Positions 1 to 7,203 of a DNA stretch of 18,888 bases are shown in pieces (the first letter of the stretch is position 1; each line of letters begins with the position of its first letter). The stretch comes from Thermoanaerobaculia bacterium. GTDB lineage: Bacteria > Acidobacteriota > Thermoanaerobaculia > Gp7-AA8. The notes beneath the pieces are model-generated. The model made no database searches, was not told the DNA's origin, and was given only the letters and a program-made list of their open reading frames with translations. The translations under genes were made by a program, and so were the position numbers. Location of the stretch: contig JADGOA010000025.1 in NCBI GenBank assembly GCA_017883215.1, positions 1 to 18,888 on the forward strand, read 5' to 3'.

Positions 1-924
1 GATGCCGGCCGAGTGGCGCCGCTCGCGGATTCCCTCGGCAGGCCATGGCGCGCCTTTCCCCTCGCCGCGCCGCTTCTCGACGACGTCGGTCTCGTCCTCA
101 ACTGCGCCGGGCCTTTCAGCCGTACGAGCAGGCCGATGGTCGAGGCGTGCCTCGCCGCCGGCGCGCACTACCTCGACATCACCGGCGAGATCGACGTCTT
201 CGAATCGATCTTCGCACGCGCCGAGGAGGCGCGCCGTCGTGGTGTGGCACTGATCCCCGGCGTCGGATTCGACGTGGTTCCGACCGACTGTCTCGCGGCG
301 ATGCTGGCGCGCCGCCTTCCGGATGCCGACCAGCTCATGCTCGCCTTCTCGACCAGCCGCGGCAGCAACATGAGCCGCGGCACGTTGCGCACGGCAATCG
401 AAGGAGCGGCGAAGGGAGGCGTGATCCGTGAGCGCGGGCGGATCGTCCACGTGCCGCTCGCGCATGACGTGCGCGAGATCCGCTTCCCGAGCGGCGTACG
501 GCGCGCGATGACGATTCCGTGGGGCGATGTCTCGACCGCGTTCCGCACGACCGGCATCCCGAACATCCGCGTCTACACGGCGTCGTCGGATCGCGCCATC
601 AGACGTGCCCGGCGCTTTGCGCGGCTCGCCCCTCTCGCCGCCCTCCCTGGCATCACTCCTCTATTGAAGTGGCTGGTGCGGAGGGGCGGTCCGTCCGCGG
701 ATCAGCGCGCCAGCGGACGCGTGGAGCTGTGGGGACGCGTCGCGAGAGGAAGCGAGGAAGTCTCGATGACGATGACAACGCCGGAAGGATACGAGCTGAC
801 CGTGCGCACGGCGCTCGCCGCGGTCGAGCGGCTTCTCAATGGGTCCGTCGGATCTGGCGCCTTTACTCCATCGCAGGCGTTCGGCGCGGAGTTCGTCACC
901 ACGATTCCCGGCGTCTCGATCTGA
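1..924 (+). CDS. Saccharopine dehydrogenase-family NAD(P)-binding reductase (5' end outside window)
   Basis: The reading frame is open from base 1 to the TGA at 922-924, so the gene begins upstream of the window; a GTG at 13 is probably internal. The visible 307 residues lack the N-terminal Rossmann glycine motif, which should lie before base 1. They contain the family's conserved stretch N-C-A-G-P-F-S, followed by M-V-E-A-C, a G-A-H-Y-L-D-I-T-G-E segment (about 170-190) and I-P-G-V-G-F-D-V-V-P-T-D (about 260-290). This pattern is typical of saccharopine dehydrogenase-like oxidoreductases and trans-acting enoyl reductases, which are cytosolic NAD(P)H-dependent enzymes. The substrate cannot be told from this sequence. 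The gene converges with the small lipoprotein gene that ends at 1051, with a REP-like hairpin pair between them. Confidence 0.85.
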   Translation, partial: DAGRVAPLADSLGRPWRAFPLAAPLLDDVGLVLNCAGPFSRTSRPMVEACLAAGAHYLDITGEIDVFESIFARAEEARRRGVALIPGVGFDVVPTDCLAAMLARRLPDADQLMLAFSTSRGSNMSRGTLRTAIEGAAKGGVIRERGRIVHVPLAHDVREIRFPSGVRRAMTIPWGDVSTAFRTTGIPNIRVYTASSDRAIRRARRFARLAPLAALPGITPLLKWLVRRGGPSADQRASGRVELWGRVARGSEEVSMTMTTPEGYELTVRTALAAVERLLNGSVGSGAFTPSQAFGAEFVTTIPGVSI

Positions 925-943
925 CGTTCGCGCGGCGCGGCGC

Positions 944-1013
944 TGTGGGGAAGCGCGGCAACGCGTCCGCAGCTTGCGGCCCGAGAGCGGACGCGCTGCT
1001 GCGCATCCCTACA
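944..1013. repeat. REP-like inverted hairpin pair, family 1, degenerate copy
   Basis: Two 27-nt arms, 944-970 and 987-1013, are inverted relative to each other with 4 mismatches and a 16-nt spacer. Each arm carries a GTAG- or GTGG-type foot and an internal palindrome related to GGACGCGC-AGCA-GCGCGTCC. Better copies are at 13964-14034 and 16842-16925. It lies between converging genes. Confidence 0.8.
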
Positions 1014-1035
1014 AGCTTCAAAGTTGGTGCAACTG

Positions 1036-1056
1036 CGGCTGCGCCGTGCCCTATGG
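1036..1056. repeat. REP-like palindrome, family 2, half copy
   Basis: Twenty of 21 bases match the right half of the perfect palindrome at 4862-4888 read on the opposite strand (core CGGCTGCGCCGTGCCCTA). The minus-strand stop codon TAG of the neighbouring lipoprotein gene lies within it. It sits 22 bases from the family 1 pair. Confidence 0.6.
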
Positions 1057-1425
1057 TCGACGCGGTGCTGTCTTGCACAGATCGATGGTGCGATATTCGA
1101 CCCGCTTCGTGCGCGGCACGTATCTGCCTTCCCTGAATGCCACGAGGCGGCCGTCGCGGAAAGTCAGATCGACGAGGCTCAATTCTTTGGAGGCTGCGGA
1201 CTTCCTCGCCAGCGCCCGCGTCAACCACGACCGGTCGGAGTTGTCGTAGCCTCCTTCGCGCGCCAGCCGGGTCACGTCGGCGCGCGTCATGCCGCAGCGG
1301 AGCGACTGAACGAACGAGGGCGGCCGCGCTTCCTCTCGTTGGCAGGCTGCGGCGGCGAGCAGCGCGCAGGCTGCCAGCGCTGAACGGAGCGTCATTCTGG
1401 CCGGCACTGTGTCATTCATTGACAT
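1051..1425 (-). CDS. Small putative lipoprotein of unknown function
   Basis: This is a 124-residue protein with an N-terminal hydrophobic segment ending in the lipobox L-A-A-A-A-C (Cys28 from this start), so it is predicted to be exported and lipid-anchored. The ATG at 1425 is chosen because AAAGG lies 4 bases upstream on the minus strand. ATG codons at 1419 and 1395 are alternatives, and the one at 1395 gives a shorter, more typical signal peptide. The mature part is basic and soluble (S-L-R-C-G-M-T-R-A-D-V, then D-G-R-L-V-A-F-R-E-G) and resembles small SmpA/OmlA-like or DUF lipoproteins only loosely. I do not recognise a family. Its stop codon falls inside a REP-like half palindrome. Confidence 0.65.
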   Translation of the reverse strand: MSMNDTVPARMTLRSALAACALLAAAACQREEARPPSFVQSLRCGMTRADVTRLAREGGYDNSDRSWLTRALARKSAASKELSLVDLTFRDGRLVAFREGRYVPRTKRVEYRTIDLCKTAPRRP

Positions 1426-1730
1426 CAAACCTTTCGAAAGATCCCCGCGACGGACGCAGGAATCGACGTCCGCCGTGACGGAACAGCAAAGTTACCGCAT
1501 CGGTCCGTAACAACGAGTCCTGTTCTTCGTCGATTCGGTCCACCGCTCGCCATGTTCTTCTTTGCGAAATGCTGATCGAGTGGGCGCAGACGCCTCTGCG
1601 AAGCGCGTCTGTCTACAAACGAGTACCGCTCTGTCCACTTCCGGATACGCCAAATGCCGCTCTGACGGTCCGCCACTGCCGTTCTTTTCTGGCAGCCGTC
1701 TTGCTCGGCGATGCGCGATCCCTACCAAGA
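1426..1730. other. 305-bp intergenic stretch, upstream region of the TlpA operon
   Basis: No convincing coding frame was seen; the open frames here lack family-like composition or ribosome binding sites. A weak 7-bp inverted repeat (CAGACGC at 1587-1593, GCGTCTG at 1605-1611) is present. The region separates two divergent genes and presumably holds both promoters, but no clear -35/-10 pair was recognised. Confidence 0.5.
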
Positions 1731-2243
1731 ATGATCCGCATGCGACAGTCGCTCTCTTCAATTCTGCTCATCGCTCTTCTGGCGCTGCCGGGCCGGGCCG
1801 CCTTCGCTGCCGGCTCGCCCGCGGCTCGTGCTCTCGCTCCCAATTTCACCCTTCCTACCAGTTCAGGCACCGTGTCGCTTCACGACCTCCGCGGCAAGGT
1901 GGTCTTCGTCGATTTCTGGGCCTCGTGGTGCATGCCGTGCCGCCAGTCCTTCCCCTGGATGAGCGGGATGTCGGACCGATACAGCGCTGACGGGCTGGTG
2001 ATCGTCTCGATCAATCTCGACAAGAACCGCGAGGCGGCCGACGCCTTTCTCCAGCAGTTCCCCGCTCCTTTCACGGTGGCGTTCGATTCGGCGGGAAAGA
2101 CGGCCGAGGCCTTTCACGTCGAAGCGATGCCTTCCAGCTTCATCGTGAGCCGCACCGGAAACATCGTCTATTCGCACGCTGGGTTCCAGCCGAAAGAGGC
2201 TGACAGGGTCGAAACTCAGATCAAGGAGGCGTTGTCGAAATGA
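1731..2243 (+). CDS. Secreted TlpA/ResA-type thioredoxin-fold protein
   Basis: The 170-residue protein starts with a signal peptide (charged M-I-R-M-R-Q, hydrophobic core, A-F-A-A cleavage region near residue 26). A thioredoxin fold follows, with the redox motif W-C-M-P-C (Cys67 and Cys70) inside V-D-F-W-A-S-W and a cis-proline region E-A-M-P-S-S-F-I-V about 90 residues later. Such proteins exchange disulfides or reduce cysteines in the periplasm. The ATG at 1731 or the in-frame ATG at 1740 gives the signal peptide; the frame is open further upstream but that part looks non-coding. The stop overlaps the ATG of the next gene (ATGA), which implies translational coupling. It is the first gene of a four-gene cassette with DUF4266, DUF3570 and ApbE proteins, so the likely partner is an envelope protein from the same cassette. 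Confidence 0.9.
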   Translation: MIRMRQSLSSILLIALLALPGRAAFAAGSPAARALAPNFTLPTSSGTVSLHDLRGKVVFVDFWASWCMPCRQSFPWMSGMSDRYSADGLVIVSINLDKNREAADAFLQQFPAPFTVAFDSAGKTAEAFHVEAMPSSFIVSRTGNIVYSHAGFQPKEADRVETQIKEALSK

Positions 2244-2467
2244 TCCGAACAACCAGAAGGCTCGTTCGTCTCGTCGTCGCTTTGGCGCTGCTGGTGGCCG
2301 GCGGATGCGCGACCGTCCAGCCGTGGGACCGCGATCTCCTCGCTGAAAAGAAGATGAGCTTCAATCCCATGCCGATGATTCTGGCGGTGGACGAGCACAT
2401 CTACTTCAGCAAAGAAGCGTCCATGGGCGGCATCGACGTCGCAGGCGGCGGGTGCGGATGCAACTAG
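2240..2467 (+). CDS. DUF4266 small lipoprotein
   Basis: This 75-residue protein has a signal peptide and lipobox V-A-G-G-C (Cys23). The family pattern follows: C-A-T-V-Q-P-W-D-R, then D-E-H-I-Y-F-S-K-E-A-S, and a glycine- and cysteine-rich tail G-G-G-C-G-C-N (Cys72 and Cys74). This matches DUF4266, which is known to travel with DUF3570 and ApbE genes. The lipid-anchored protein is almost all linker; the C-terminal C-G-C could be a target for the adjacent secreted thioredoxin or a metal site, which is inference. Its start overlaps the upstream stop as ATGA, and its end overlaps the next gene by about 10 bases, so the three genes are almost certainly co-translated. Confidence 0.9.
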   Translation: MIRTTRRLVRLVVALALLVAGGCATVQPWDRDLLAEKKMSFNPMPMILAVDEHIYFSKEASMGGIDVAGGGCGCN

Positions 2468-3708
2468 AGTCTCCGAAGCGACCCTCCCTCCGCGACGCGC
2501 TCCACACCGCGGCGCTGGCGCTGCTTCTCGTCCCCGGGGCAGCGAAAGCGGAAGACGCAAAAGACCGCGTCGATTTCACTTCCCTTCTATACGGTGAGCA
2601 GAGCCGCACACAGGTCATCGAGCCGATCATCCGCTTCACGCATCTGTGGCCGGACGGTCAGTCGGTCTCCACGCAACTCGGCATCGACGTCATCACCGGA
2701 GCGTCGCCCACAGGCGCGCTGCCGTCGGGCGTGGTGCAGACGCGAACGAGCGCGTCGGGACGGGTGCTCACGTCTCCCGCCGGCCAGATCCCCGTGGCAC
2801 CGTTCCGCGATCGCCGCGTCTCACTCGACAGCGAGTGGCAGAAACCTTTCGCGCGGTTCCTCACGTCGACCGTCGGCGGCCACTTCTCCAGAGAAAAGGA
2901 CTATCAGTCGCTCGGCGTCAGCGGGAAGTTGTCCACCGATCTGATGCACAGGCTGCTCACAGTGACCGTGGGCGGCGGCGTCAGTCACGATACGGTATTT
3001 CCGGTCGGCGGCACCCCCGCCGGACTGTCGGACGCCACGATCGTGCATACCGGCAGCAATGCGAAAAACGTTTCCAACGTGCTCCTCGGCGCCTCCCGTA
3101 TCCTCAGCCGCAGATGGATGGTGGGTGTCACCGGCACCCGCACGTTCGAGAGCGGCTATCTGACCGAACCCTACAAGGTCATCAGCCTCATGAATCGCGT
3201 CACCGGCACGCCGATGGGCGATCTCACCGACAAGAGGCCATCGACGCGCGACAGGTCGTCCCTCCTGTTCAGCTCCGTCTACCACCTGACGGACGACGTT
3301 TTCTACGCGAATTACCGGTATTACTGGGATACATGGAGTGTGCGCTCGCACACCATCGATCTCAAATACCGGCGCCAGATCGACCCGGATACGTATCTCG
3401 AGCCGCTGTTCCGCTATTACACACAGACAGCGGCCAGCTTCTATACGGTCGGCCTCACTCAAGGTGCGCCGCTTCCCGATTATGCGACGAGCGATTACCG
3501 CCTCGGCGTCCTGAACACGGTGACACTCGGCGCAACCTTCGGCTTCCATCCCGAGGACAGTCCGGGCGAGTGGACCCTCCGCGCGCAGTACATGAGGCAG
3601 TCCGGCGACAGCTCCCCGCCCAACGCGATCGGGATGCAGCGCCGGTTCGACCTGGCGCCCCCGATCAACATCTATGCGGTGGTGCTCGGTTACTCGTTCG
3701 GCTACTGA
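2458..3708 (+). CDS. DUF3570 family protein, putative outer-membrane beta-barrel
   Basis: The 416-residue protein has a signal peptide (hydrophobic run A-A-L-A-L-L-L-V-P-G, cleavage near A-K-A at about residue 30). The mature part is built of alternating polar and aromatic strands: R-Y-Y-W-D-T-W-S-V-R-S-H-T, then L-E-P-L-F-R-Y-Y-T-Q-T-A-A-S-F-Y. It ends in V-V-L-G-Y-S-F-G-Y with a terminal aromatic, as outer-membrane barrels do. Length and motifs fit DUF3570. The start is taken as the ATG at 2458, which overlaps the DUF4266 gene; a GTG at 2452 is also possible. The function is not established; the neighbours suggest a barrel associated with a thioredoxin, a lipoprotein and a flavin transferase. 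Confidence 0.88.
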   Translation: MQLESPKRPSLRDALHTAALALLLVPGAAKAEDAKDRVDFTSLLYGEQSRTQVIEPIIRFTHLWPDGQSVSTQLGIDVITGASPTGALPSGVVQTRTSASGRVLTSPAGQIPVAPFRDRRVSLDSEWQKPFARFLTSTVGGHFSREKDYQSLGVSGKLSTDLMHRLLTVTVGGGVSHDTVFPVGGTPAGLSDATIVHTGSNAKNVSNVLLGASRILSRRWMVGVTGTRTFESGYLTEPYKVISLMNRVTGTPMGDLTDKRPSTRDRSSLLFSSVYHLTDDVFYANYRYYWDTWSVRSHTIDLKYRRQIDPDTYLEPLFRYYTQTAASFYTVGLTQGAPLPDYATSDYRLGVLNTVTLGATFGFHPEDSPGEWTLRAQYMRQSGDSSPPNAIGMQRRFDLAPPINIYAVVLGYSFGY

Positions 3709-3717
3709 GGTCCGGAC

Positions 3718-4641
3718 TTGAGCGTCACCATCCGAGCTGCCGATCTGAAGGGGGGGCGTGAGCCCCTCCTCAGTCGTATCGAGGACTACTTCGTCGGCAC
3801 GTTCACCGCGATGGCCAGCCCGTGCAGTGTCCTGGTGGATACCGAAGACCGCAGCGAAGCCGCGGCAGTGCTGAGCGTTGCGGAAGCTGAGGCTCGCCGC
3901 GTCGAGCAGAAGTTCAGCCGGTATCGCCGCGACAACGTCGTCGATCAGATCAACCACTCCCAGGGCCGCGCGGTCGAGGTCGATGAAGAAACGGCCCTGC
4001 TCATCGACTATGCCGAGATCTGCCATGACCTGTCGGAGGGCCTGTTCGACATCACCTCCGGTGTGCTGCGGCGGGTGTGGACATTCGACGGAGGCAGCCG
4101 CGTGCCGAGCCGCAGCGACGTGGAGAAGTGCCTCCGGCACGTCGGCTGGTCGAAAGTGAAGTGGGAAAAGCCGGCGCTGACGCTCCCGCAAGGCATGGAG
4201 ATCGACTTCGGCGGAATCGGAAAAGAGTACGCAGTCGATCGCACCGCAGCGCTCATCGCTGCGCGGACGCGCAGCTCGTACGTCGTCAACTTCGGCGGCG
4301 ATCTCTTTGCCTCCGGTTTGCGGCATGGCAATCAGACGTGGGGCATCGGCATCGACGACCCCGATCGCACCGGGGCAGCGGCGCTGTACCGCCTCGATGT
4401 TGCCACCGGCGGCATCGCCACCAGCGGCGACGCGCACCGATTCGTGCGATGGCGCGGGAAGCGGCTCGGTCACATCCTCAATCCGAAGAGCGGCTGGCCG
4501 GTTGCCGACGCACCGAGATCCGTCACCGTCGCCGCCCGCACGTGCATGGAGGCCGGGTCGCTCTCGACCCTGGCGTACCTGCAGGGAGCGGGCGCGCGAG
4601 CGTACCTCGAACAGAACGGCGTTCAGTTCTGGATCGTGTGA
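3718..4641 (+). CDS. apbE: ApbE-type FAD:protein FMN transferase, variant without the usual metal-ligand Asp
   Basis: ApbE enzymes use FAD to attach FMN covalently to Ser or Thr of target redox proteins. This 307-residue protein has D-F-G-G-I-G-K-E-Y-A-V-D (about 163-174), N-F-G-G-D-L, T-S-G-D-A-H-R-F, and H-I-L-N-P-K-S-G-W-P-V, all in ApbE order. The C-terminal metal motif, usually A-D-A-L-[SA]-T, reads A-G-S-L-S-T (279-284), so the Asp position is Gly280. There is no evident signal peptide or lipobox, unlike many ApbE proteins. The start is TTG at 3718 with GAGG at 3707-3710, seven bases upstream; no ATG is nearby until 3811, inside the conserved T-A-M-A-S-P-C. It lies 9 bases after the DUF3570 stop. 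It may flavinylate a partner in this cassette or use a modified chemistry. Confidence 0.88.
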   Translation: MSVTIRAADLKGGREPLLSRIEDYFVGTFTAMASPCSVLVDTEDRSEAAAVLSVAEAEARRVEQKFSRYRRDNVVDQINHSQGRAVEVDEETALLIDYAEICHDLSEGLFDITSGVLRRVWTFDGGSRVPSRSDVEKCLRHVGWSKVKWEKPALTLPQGMEIDFGGIGKEYAVDRTAALIAARTRSSYVVNFGGDLFASGLRHGNQTWGIGIDDPDRTGAAALYRLDVATGGIATSGDAHRFVRWRGKRLGHILNPKSGWPVADAPRSVTVAARTCMEAGSLSTLAYLQGAGARAYLEQNGVQFWIV

Positions 4642-4715
4642 GGGCGGGCCGAAGGCTCAACCTCGGTTTTCGGCACGCATATCAGTCCCCCCGATCTTTT
4701 CCGCGAAACCGTCCG

Positions 4716-4832
4716 CTACTCCTTCGTTACCAGCTCGATCCGGAACGGGTAGTAATCCTCCTTCGTGGCCGCGGGTGCACAAAAGGCGCAAACGATCGCG
4801 ACGAACACGTTCGCGACCGTCCACGACCGCAT
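4716..4832 (-). CDS. Doubtful 38-aa exported peptide
   Basis: From the ATG at 4832 the frame encodes 38 residues: a signal-peptide-like segment (M-R-S-W-T-V-A-N-V-F-V-A-I-V-C-A-F-C-A) and a short charged tail ending F-R-I-E-L-V-T-K-E. No Shine-Dalgarno sequence is visible. It could be a small secreted peptide, the remnant of a larger secreted protein, or chance. Confidence 0.22.
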   Translation of the reverse strand: MRSWTVANVFVAIVCAFCAPAATKEDYYPFRIELVTKE

Positions 4833-4861
4833 CGGTCTGCTGCCGCGCCCGTGAATCCGCC

Positions 4862-4888
4862 GTAGGGCACGGCGCAGCCGTGCCCTAC
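4862..4888. repeat. REP-like perfect palindrome, family 2
   Basis: A 12-nt arm GTAGGGCACGGC (4862-4873) and its exact inverse (4877-4888) flank a GCA loop. GTAG at both feet resembles REP elements. A half copy is at 1036-1056 and a 13-nt core remnant at 16807-16819. Confidence 0.75.
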
Positions 4889-4974
4889 GGTGCCTTGTAG
4901 AGGTCGCGTGGTGCTCCTGCCCCCTGTGGTGAATTCGAAGTGGCATTTCCACACAGGCCCGCGATAATGCGGGC

Positions 4975-7041
4975 ATGCGCATCGCTCACTGCAGGCTCGC
5001 TCTCGTCATGACGCTCCTCGTCGGCGTCACGACCGCCTCCTTCGCCGCACCGAAGCCCGCCCCGAAACCGCACGGGCTCGATCTCGCCGGCATGGACAGG
5101 AGCGTCGACGCCGGCGACGACTTCTTCGCGTACGCAAACGGTCAATGGGTGAAATCGACAGTCATTCCGGCGGACCGCTCGAACTGGGGAGTCTTCGCCA
5201 TGCTGGCCGAGGAGGCCAACAAGCGGACCGTCGGCCTCATCCAGCAGGCCGGGAAGTCGAAGGCCGCAAAGGGCTCTGAGATCCGGAAGATCGGCGATTA
5301 CTACGCCGCCTACATGGACGAGAAGGGCATCGAGGCGAAGGAACTGCGCCCCCTGCGGACCGAGCTCCAGGGTATCGCCGCCATCGCCGACAAGGCTGCG
5401 CTGGCCCACTTTCTCGGCAGCGAGCTGCGCGCCGACGTCGATCCGCTCAACAACACGAACTTCCACACCGACCGGCTCTTCGGCCTCTGGGTGTCGCCGG
5501 ATTTCGACGCGCCGAACCGCAACGCCGCCTACCTGCTTCAGGGCGGCCTCGGCATGCCGGATCGCGATTACTACCTCGGCACCGACGCGGCGAGCACCGC
5601 TCTGCAGGCGAAATACCGCCAGCACATCGCCGCAATCCTGAAACTCGCCGGCCTCTCCGATGCGGACGCGCGAGCCACGCGGATCTACGACCTCGAGCAC
5701 AGGATTGCCGAGGCGCACCTCAGCCGCACCGACTCCGAAGACGTACACAAGGCCAACAACCGCTGGACGCTCCACGATTTTTCTGCGAAAGCCCCGGGCC
5801 TCGACTGGCCGCGCTACTTCGAGGGCGCTGCGCTTTCGGCGCAACCGAGCCTCATGGTCTGGCAGCCGGGCGCGGTCACCGGCATCGCCGCGCTCGTGGA
5901 GAAAGAGCCGCTCGCGGAATGGAAGGACTACCTGACCTTCCATGCCGTCGATCGCGCCTCGCCTCTCCTGCCGAAGGCATTCGTCGATGAGAACTTCAAG
6001 TTCTACGGCACCGCGCTCACCGGAACGACCGAGCTGCGGCCGCGGTGGAAGCGGGCGGTGGAAGCCACCAACGCGGCCATGGGCGACGCTGTCGGCAAGC
6101 TCTACGCCAGGCACTACTTCCCGCCGTCGTCCAAAGCGGCGGCGCAGAAGATGGTCGGGAACATCGTGGCCGCGTTTGCAAACCGCATCGATCATCTCGA
6201 CTGGATGGCGCCGTCCACGCGCGCAAAGGCCAAGGCCAAACTCGACACGCTGTACATCGGCATCGGCTATCCGGAGCGCTGGCGCACTTACTCGGGTCTT
6301 CAAGTCGACCGCGGCGACGCCCTCGGCAACGCCAGGCGCTCGGAGCTGTTCGACTATCGCTCCAGCCTGGCGAAGCTCGGCAAGCCGGTCGACAAGTCGG
6401 AATGGTGGATGACCCCGCAAACGGTGAACGCCGTGAACCTTCCACTGCAGAACGCGCTCAATTTCCCCGCGGCCATTCTCAATCCGCCGTTCTTCGACGC
6501 CACCGCCGACCCGGTGCAGAACTACGGCGGGATCGGGACGGTCATCGGACACGAGATCAGCCACAGCTTCGACGATCAGGGAAGTCAGTTCGACGCGCAG
6601 GGGCGGCTGGCGAACTGGTGGACGAAGGAGGACTTCGCCCATTTCACCGCCGCGGCCGACCGGCTGGCGGCGCAGTTCGACACCTACGAACCGCTGCCGG
6701 GGCTGCACGTCAACGGCAAGCTGACGCTCAGCGAGAACATCGCCGACGTGGCCGGGCTCTCGGCCTCATACGACGGCTACCGCAAGGCGTATGGGGGCAA
6801 AGCGGCGCCGACGGCGCAGGGCCTCACAGGCGACCAGCGCTTCTTCCTCTCTTTCGCGCAGATCTGGCGGAGCAAGTTCCGGCCGGAAGCGCTGCGAGCT
6901 TCCCTGATGACCAATGGCCACGCACCGGGCGAGTACCGCGCCGACACGGTGCGCAACATCGATGCGTGGTACGCCGCCTTCGACGTGATGCCGGAGCGGA
7001 AGCTGTACCTCCCGCCAGCGGAGCGGGTGCGGGTGTGGTGA
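4975..7041 (+). CDS. M13 family (neprilysin-like) zinc metallopeptidase
   Basis: The protein is 688 residues, the usual length for a bacterial M13/PepO-type peptidase, with a signal peptide (cleavage near A-S-F-A-A, about residue 25), so it acts outside the cytoplasm. Near the N-terminus it has G-D-D-F-F-A-Y-A-N-G-Q-W, the family's hallmark. The zinc site is H-E-I-S-H (His526, Glu527, His530), with the third ligand in E-N-I-A-D (Glu587). N-A-V-N-L-P and F-P-A-A-I-L-N-P-P-F-F precede it, as in neprilysins, and the C-terminus is R-V-W. The family cleaves short peptides on the amino side of hydrophobic residues. All catalytic residues are present, so it is probably active. The start is the ATG at 4975; the ribosome binding site is weak. 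It appears to be a single-gene unit. Confidence 0.97.
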   Translation: MRIAHCRLALVMTLLVGVTTASFAAPKPAPKPHGLDLAGMDRSVDAGDDFFAYANGQWVKSTVIPADRSNWGVFAMLAEEANKRTVGLIQQAGKSKAAKGSEIRKIGDYYAAYMDEKGIEAKELRPLRTELQGIAAIADKAALAHFLGSELRADVDPLNNTNFHTDRLFGLWVSPDFDAPNRNAAYLLQGGLGMPDRDYYLGTDAASTALQAKYRQHIAAILKLAGLSDADARATRIYDLEHRIAEAHLSRTDSEDVHKANNRWTLHDFSAKAPGLDWPRYFEGAALSAQPSLMVWQPGAVTGIAALVEKEPLAEWKDYLTFHAVDRASPLLPKAFVDENFKFYGTALTGTTELRPRWKRAVEATNAAMGDAVGKLYARHYFPPSSKAAAQKMVGNIVAAFANRIDHLDWMAPSTRAKAKAKLDTLYIGIGYPERWRTYSGLQVDRGDALGNARRSELFDYRSSLAKLGKPVDKSEWWMTPQTVNAVNLPLQNALNFPAAILNPPFFDATADPVQNYGGIGTVIGHEISHSFDDQGSQFDAQGRLANWWTKEDFAHFTAAADRLAAQFDTYEPLPGLHVNGKLTLSENIADVAGLSASYDGYRKAYGGKAAPTAQGLTGDQRFFLSFAQIWRSKFRPEALRASLMTNGHAPGEYRADTVRNIDAWYAAFDVMPERKLYLPPAERVRVW

Positions 7042-7160
7042 GTGCGTGGAGTCGTTGAGCGAGCGCAGAGTCGAGACGCGTTGGCTGACGCGGGCCACTT
7101 CCGCTGCAAGCGCTAGTTGGGCGCAGGGGCCTGCAATGACACTCTGCATGGCACTCGTCT

Positions 7161-7183
7161 GTGGGAACGATCGGAAGTCCCAC
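7161..7183. repeat. Hairpin between converging genes
   Basis: GTGGGA (7161-7166) and TCCCAC (7178-7183) form a 6-bp stem around an 11-nt loop containing CGATCG. It lies between the 3' ends of the M13 peptidase and DUF1499 genes. It may be a REP-like element (GTGG foot) or help end transcription; there is no T-run. Confidence 0.4.
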
Positions 7184-7203
7184 CTTCACGGCGCCCGCCG
7201 CTC

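Larger units (their letters stand above)
4642..4974. other. 333-bp intergenic region
   Basis: This stretch separates the ApbE and M13 peptidase genes. It contains a weak minus-strand small ORF (4716-4832) and a perfect GTAG-footed palindrome (4862-4888). Nothing else was recognised; no clear terminator with a T-run follows the ApbE stop. Confidence 0.6.

Noticed and set aside
1569..1730. TlpA start at the first start codon of the open frame (1569)
   Set aside because: The added 54 residues have no signal-peptide character and would bury the obvious signal peptide beginning at 1731/1740.
2821..4473. Minus-strand 550-aa open frame
   Set aside because: It is antisense to DUF3570 and ApbE, both recognisable and translationally coupled.
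4885..6708. Minus-strand 607-aa open frame
   Set aside because: It is antisense to the M13 peptidase; long opposite frames are common at this GC content.
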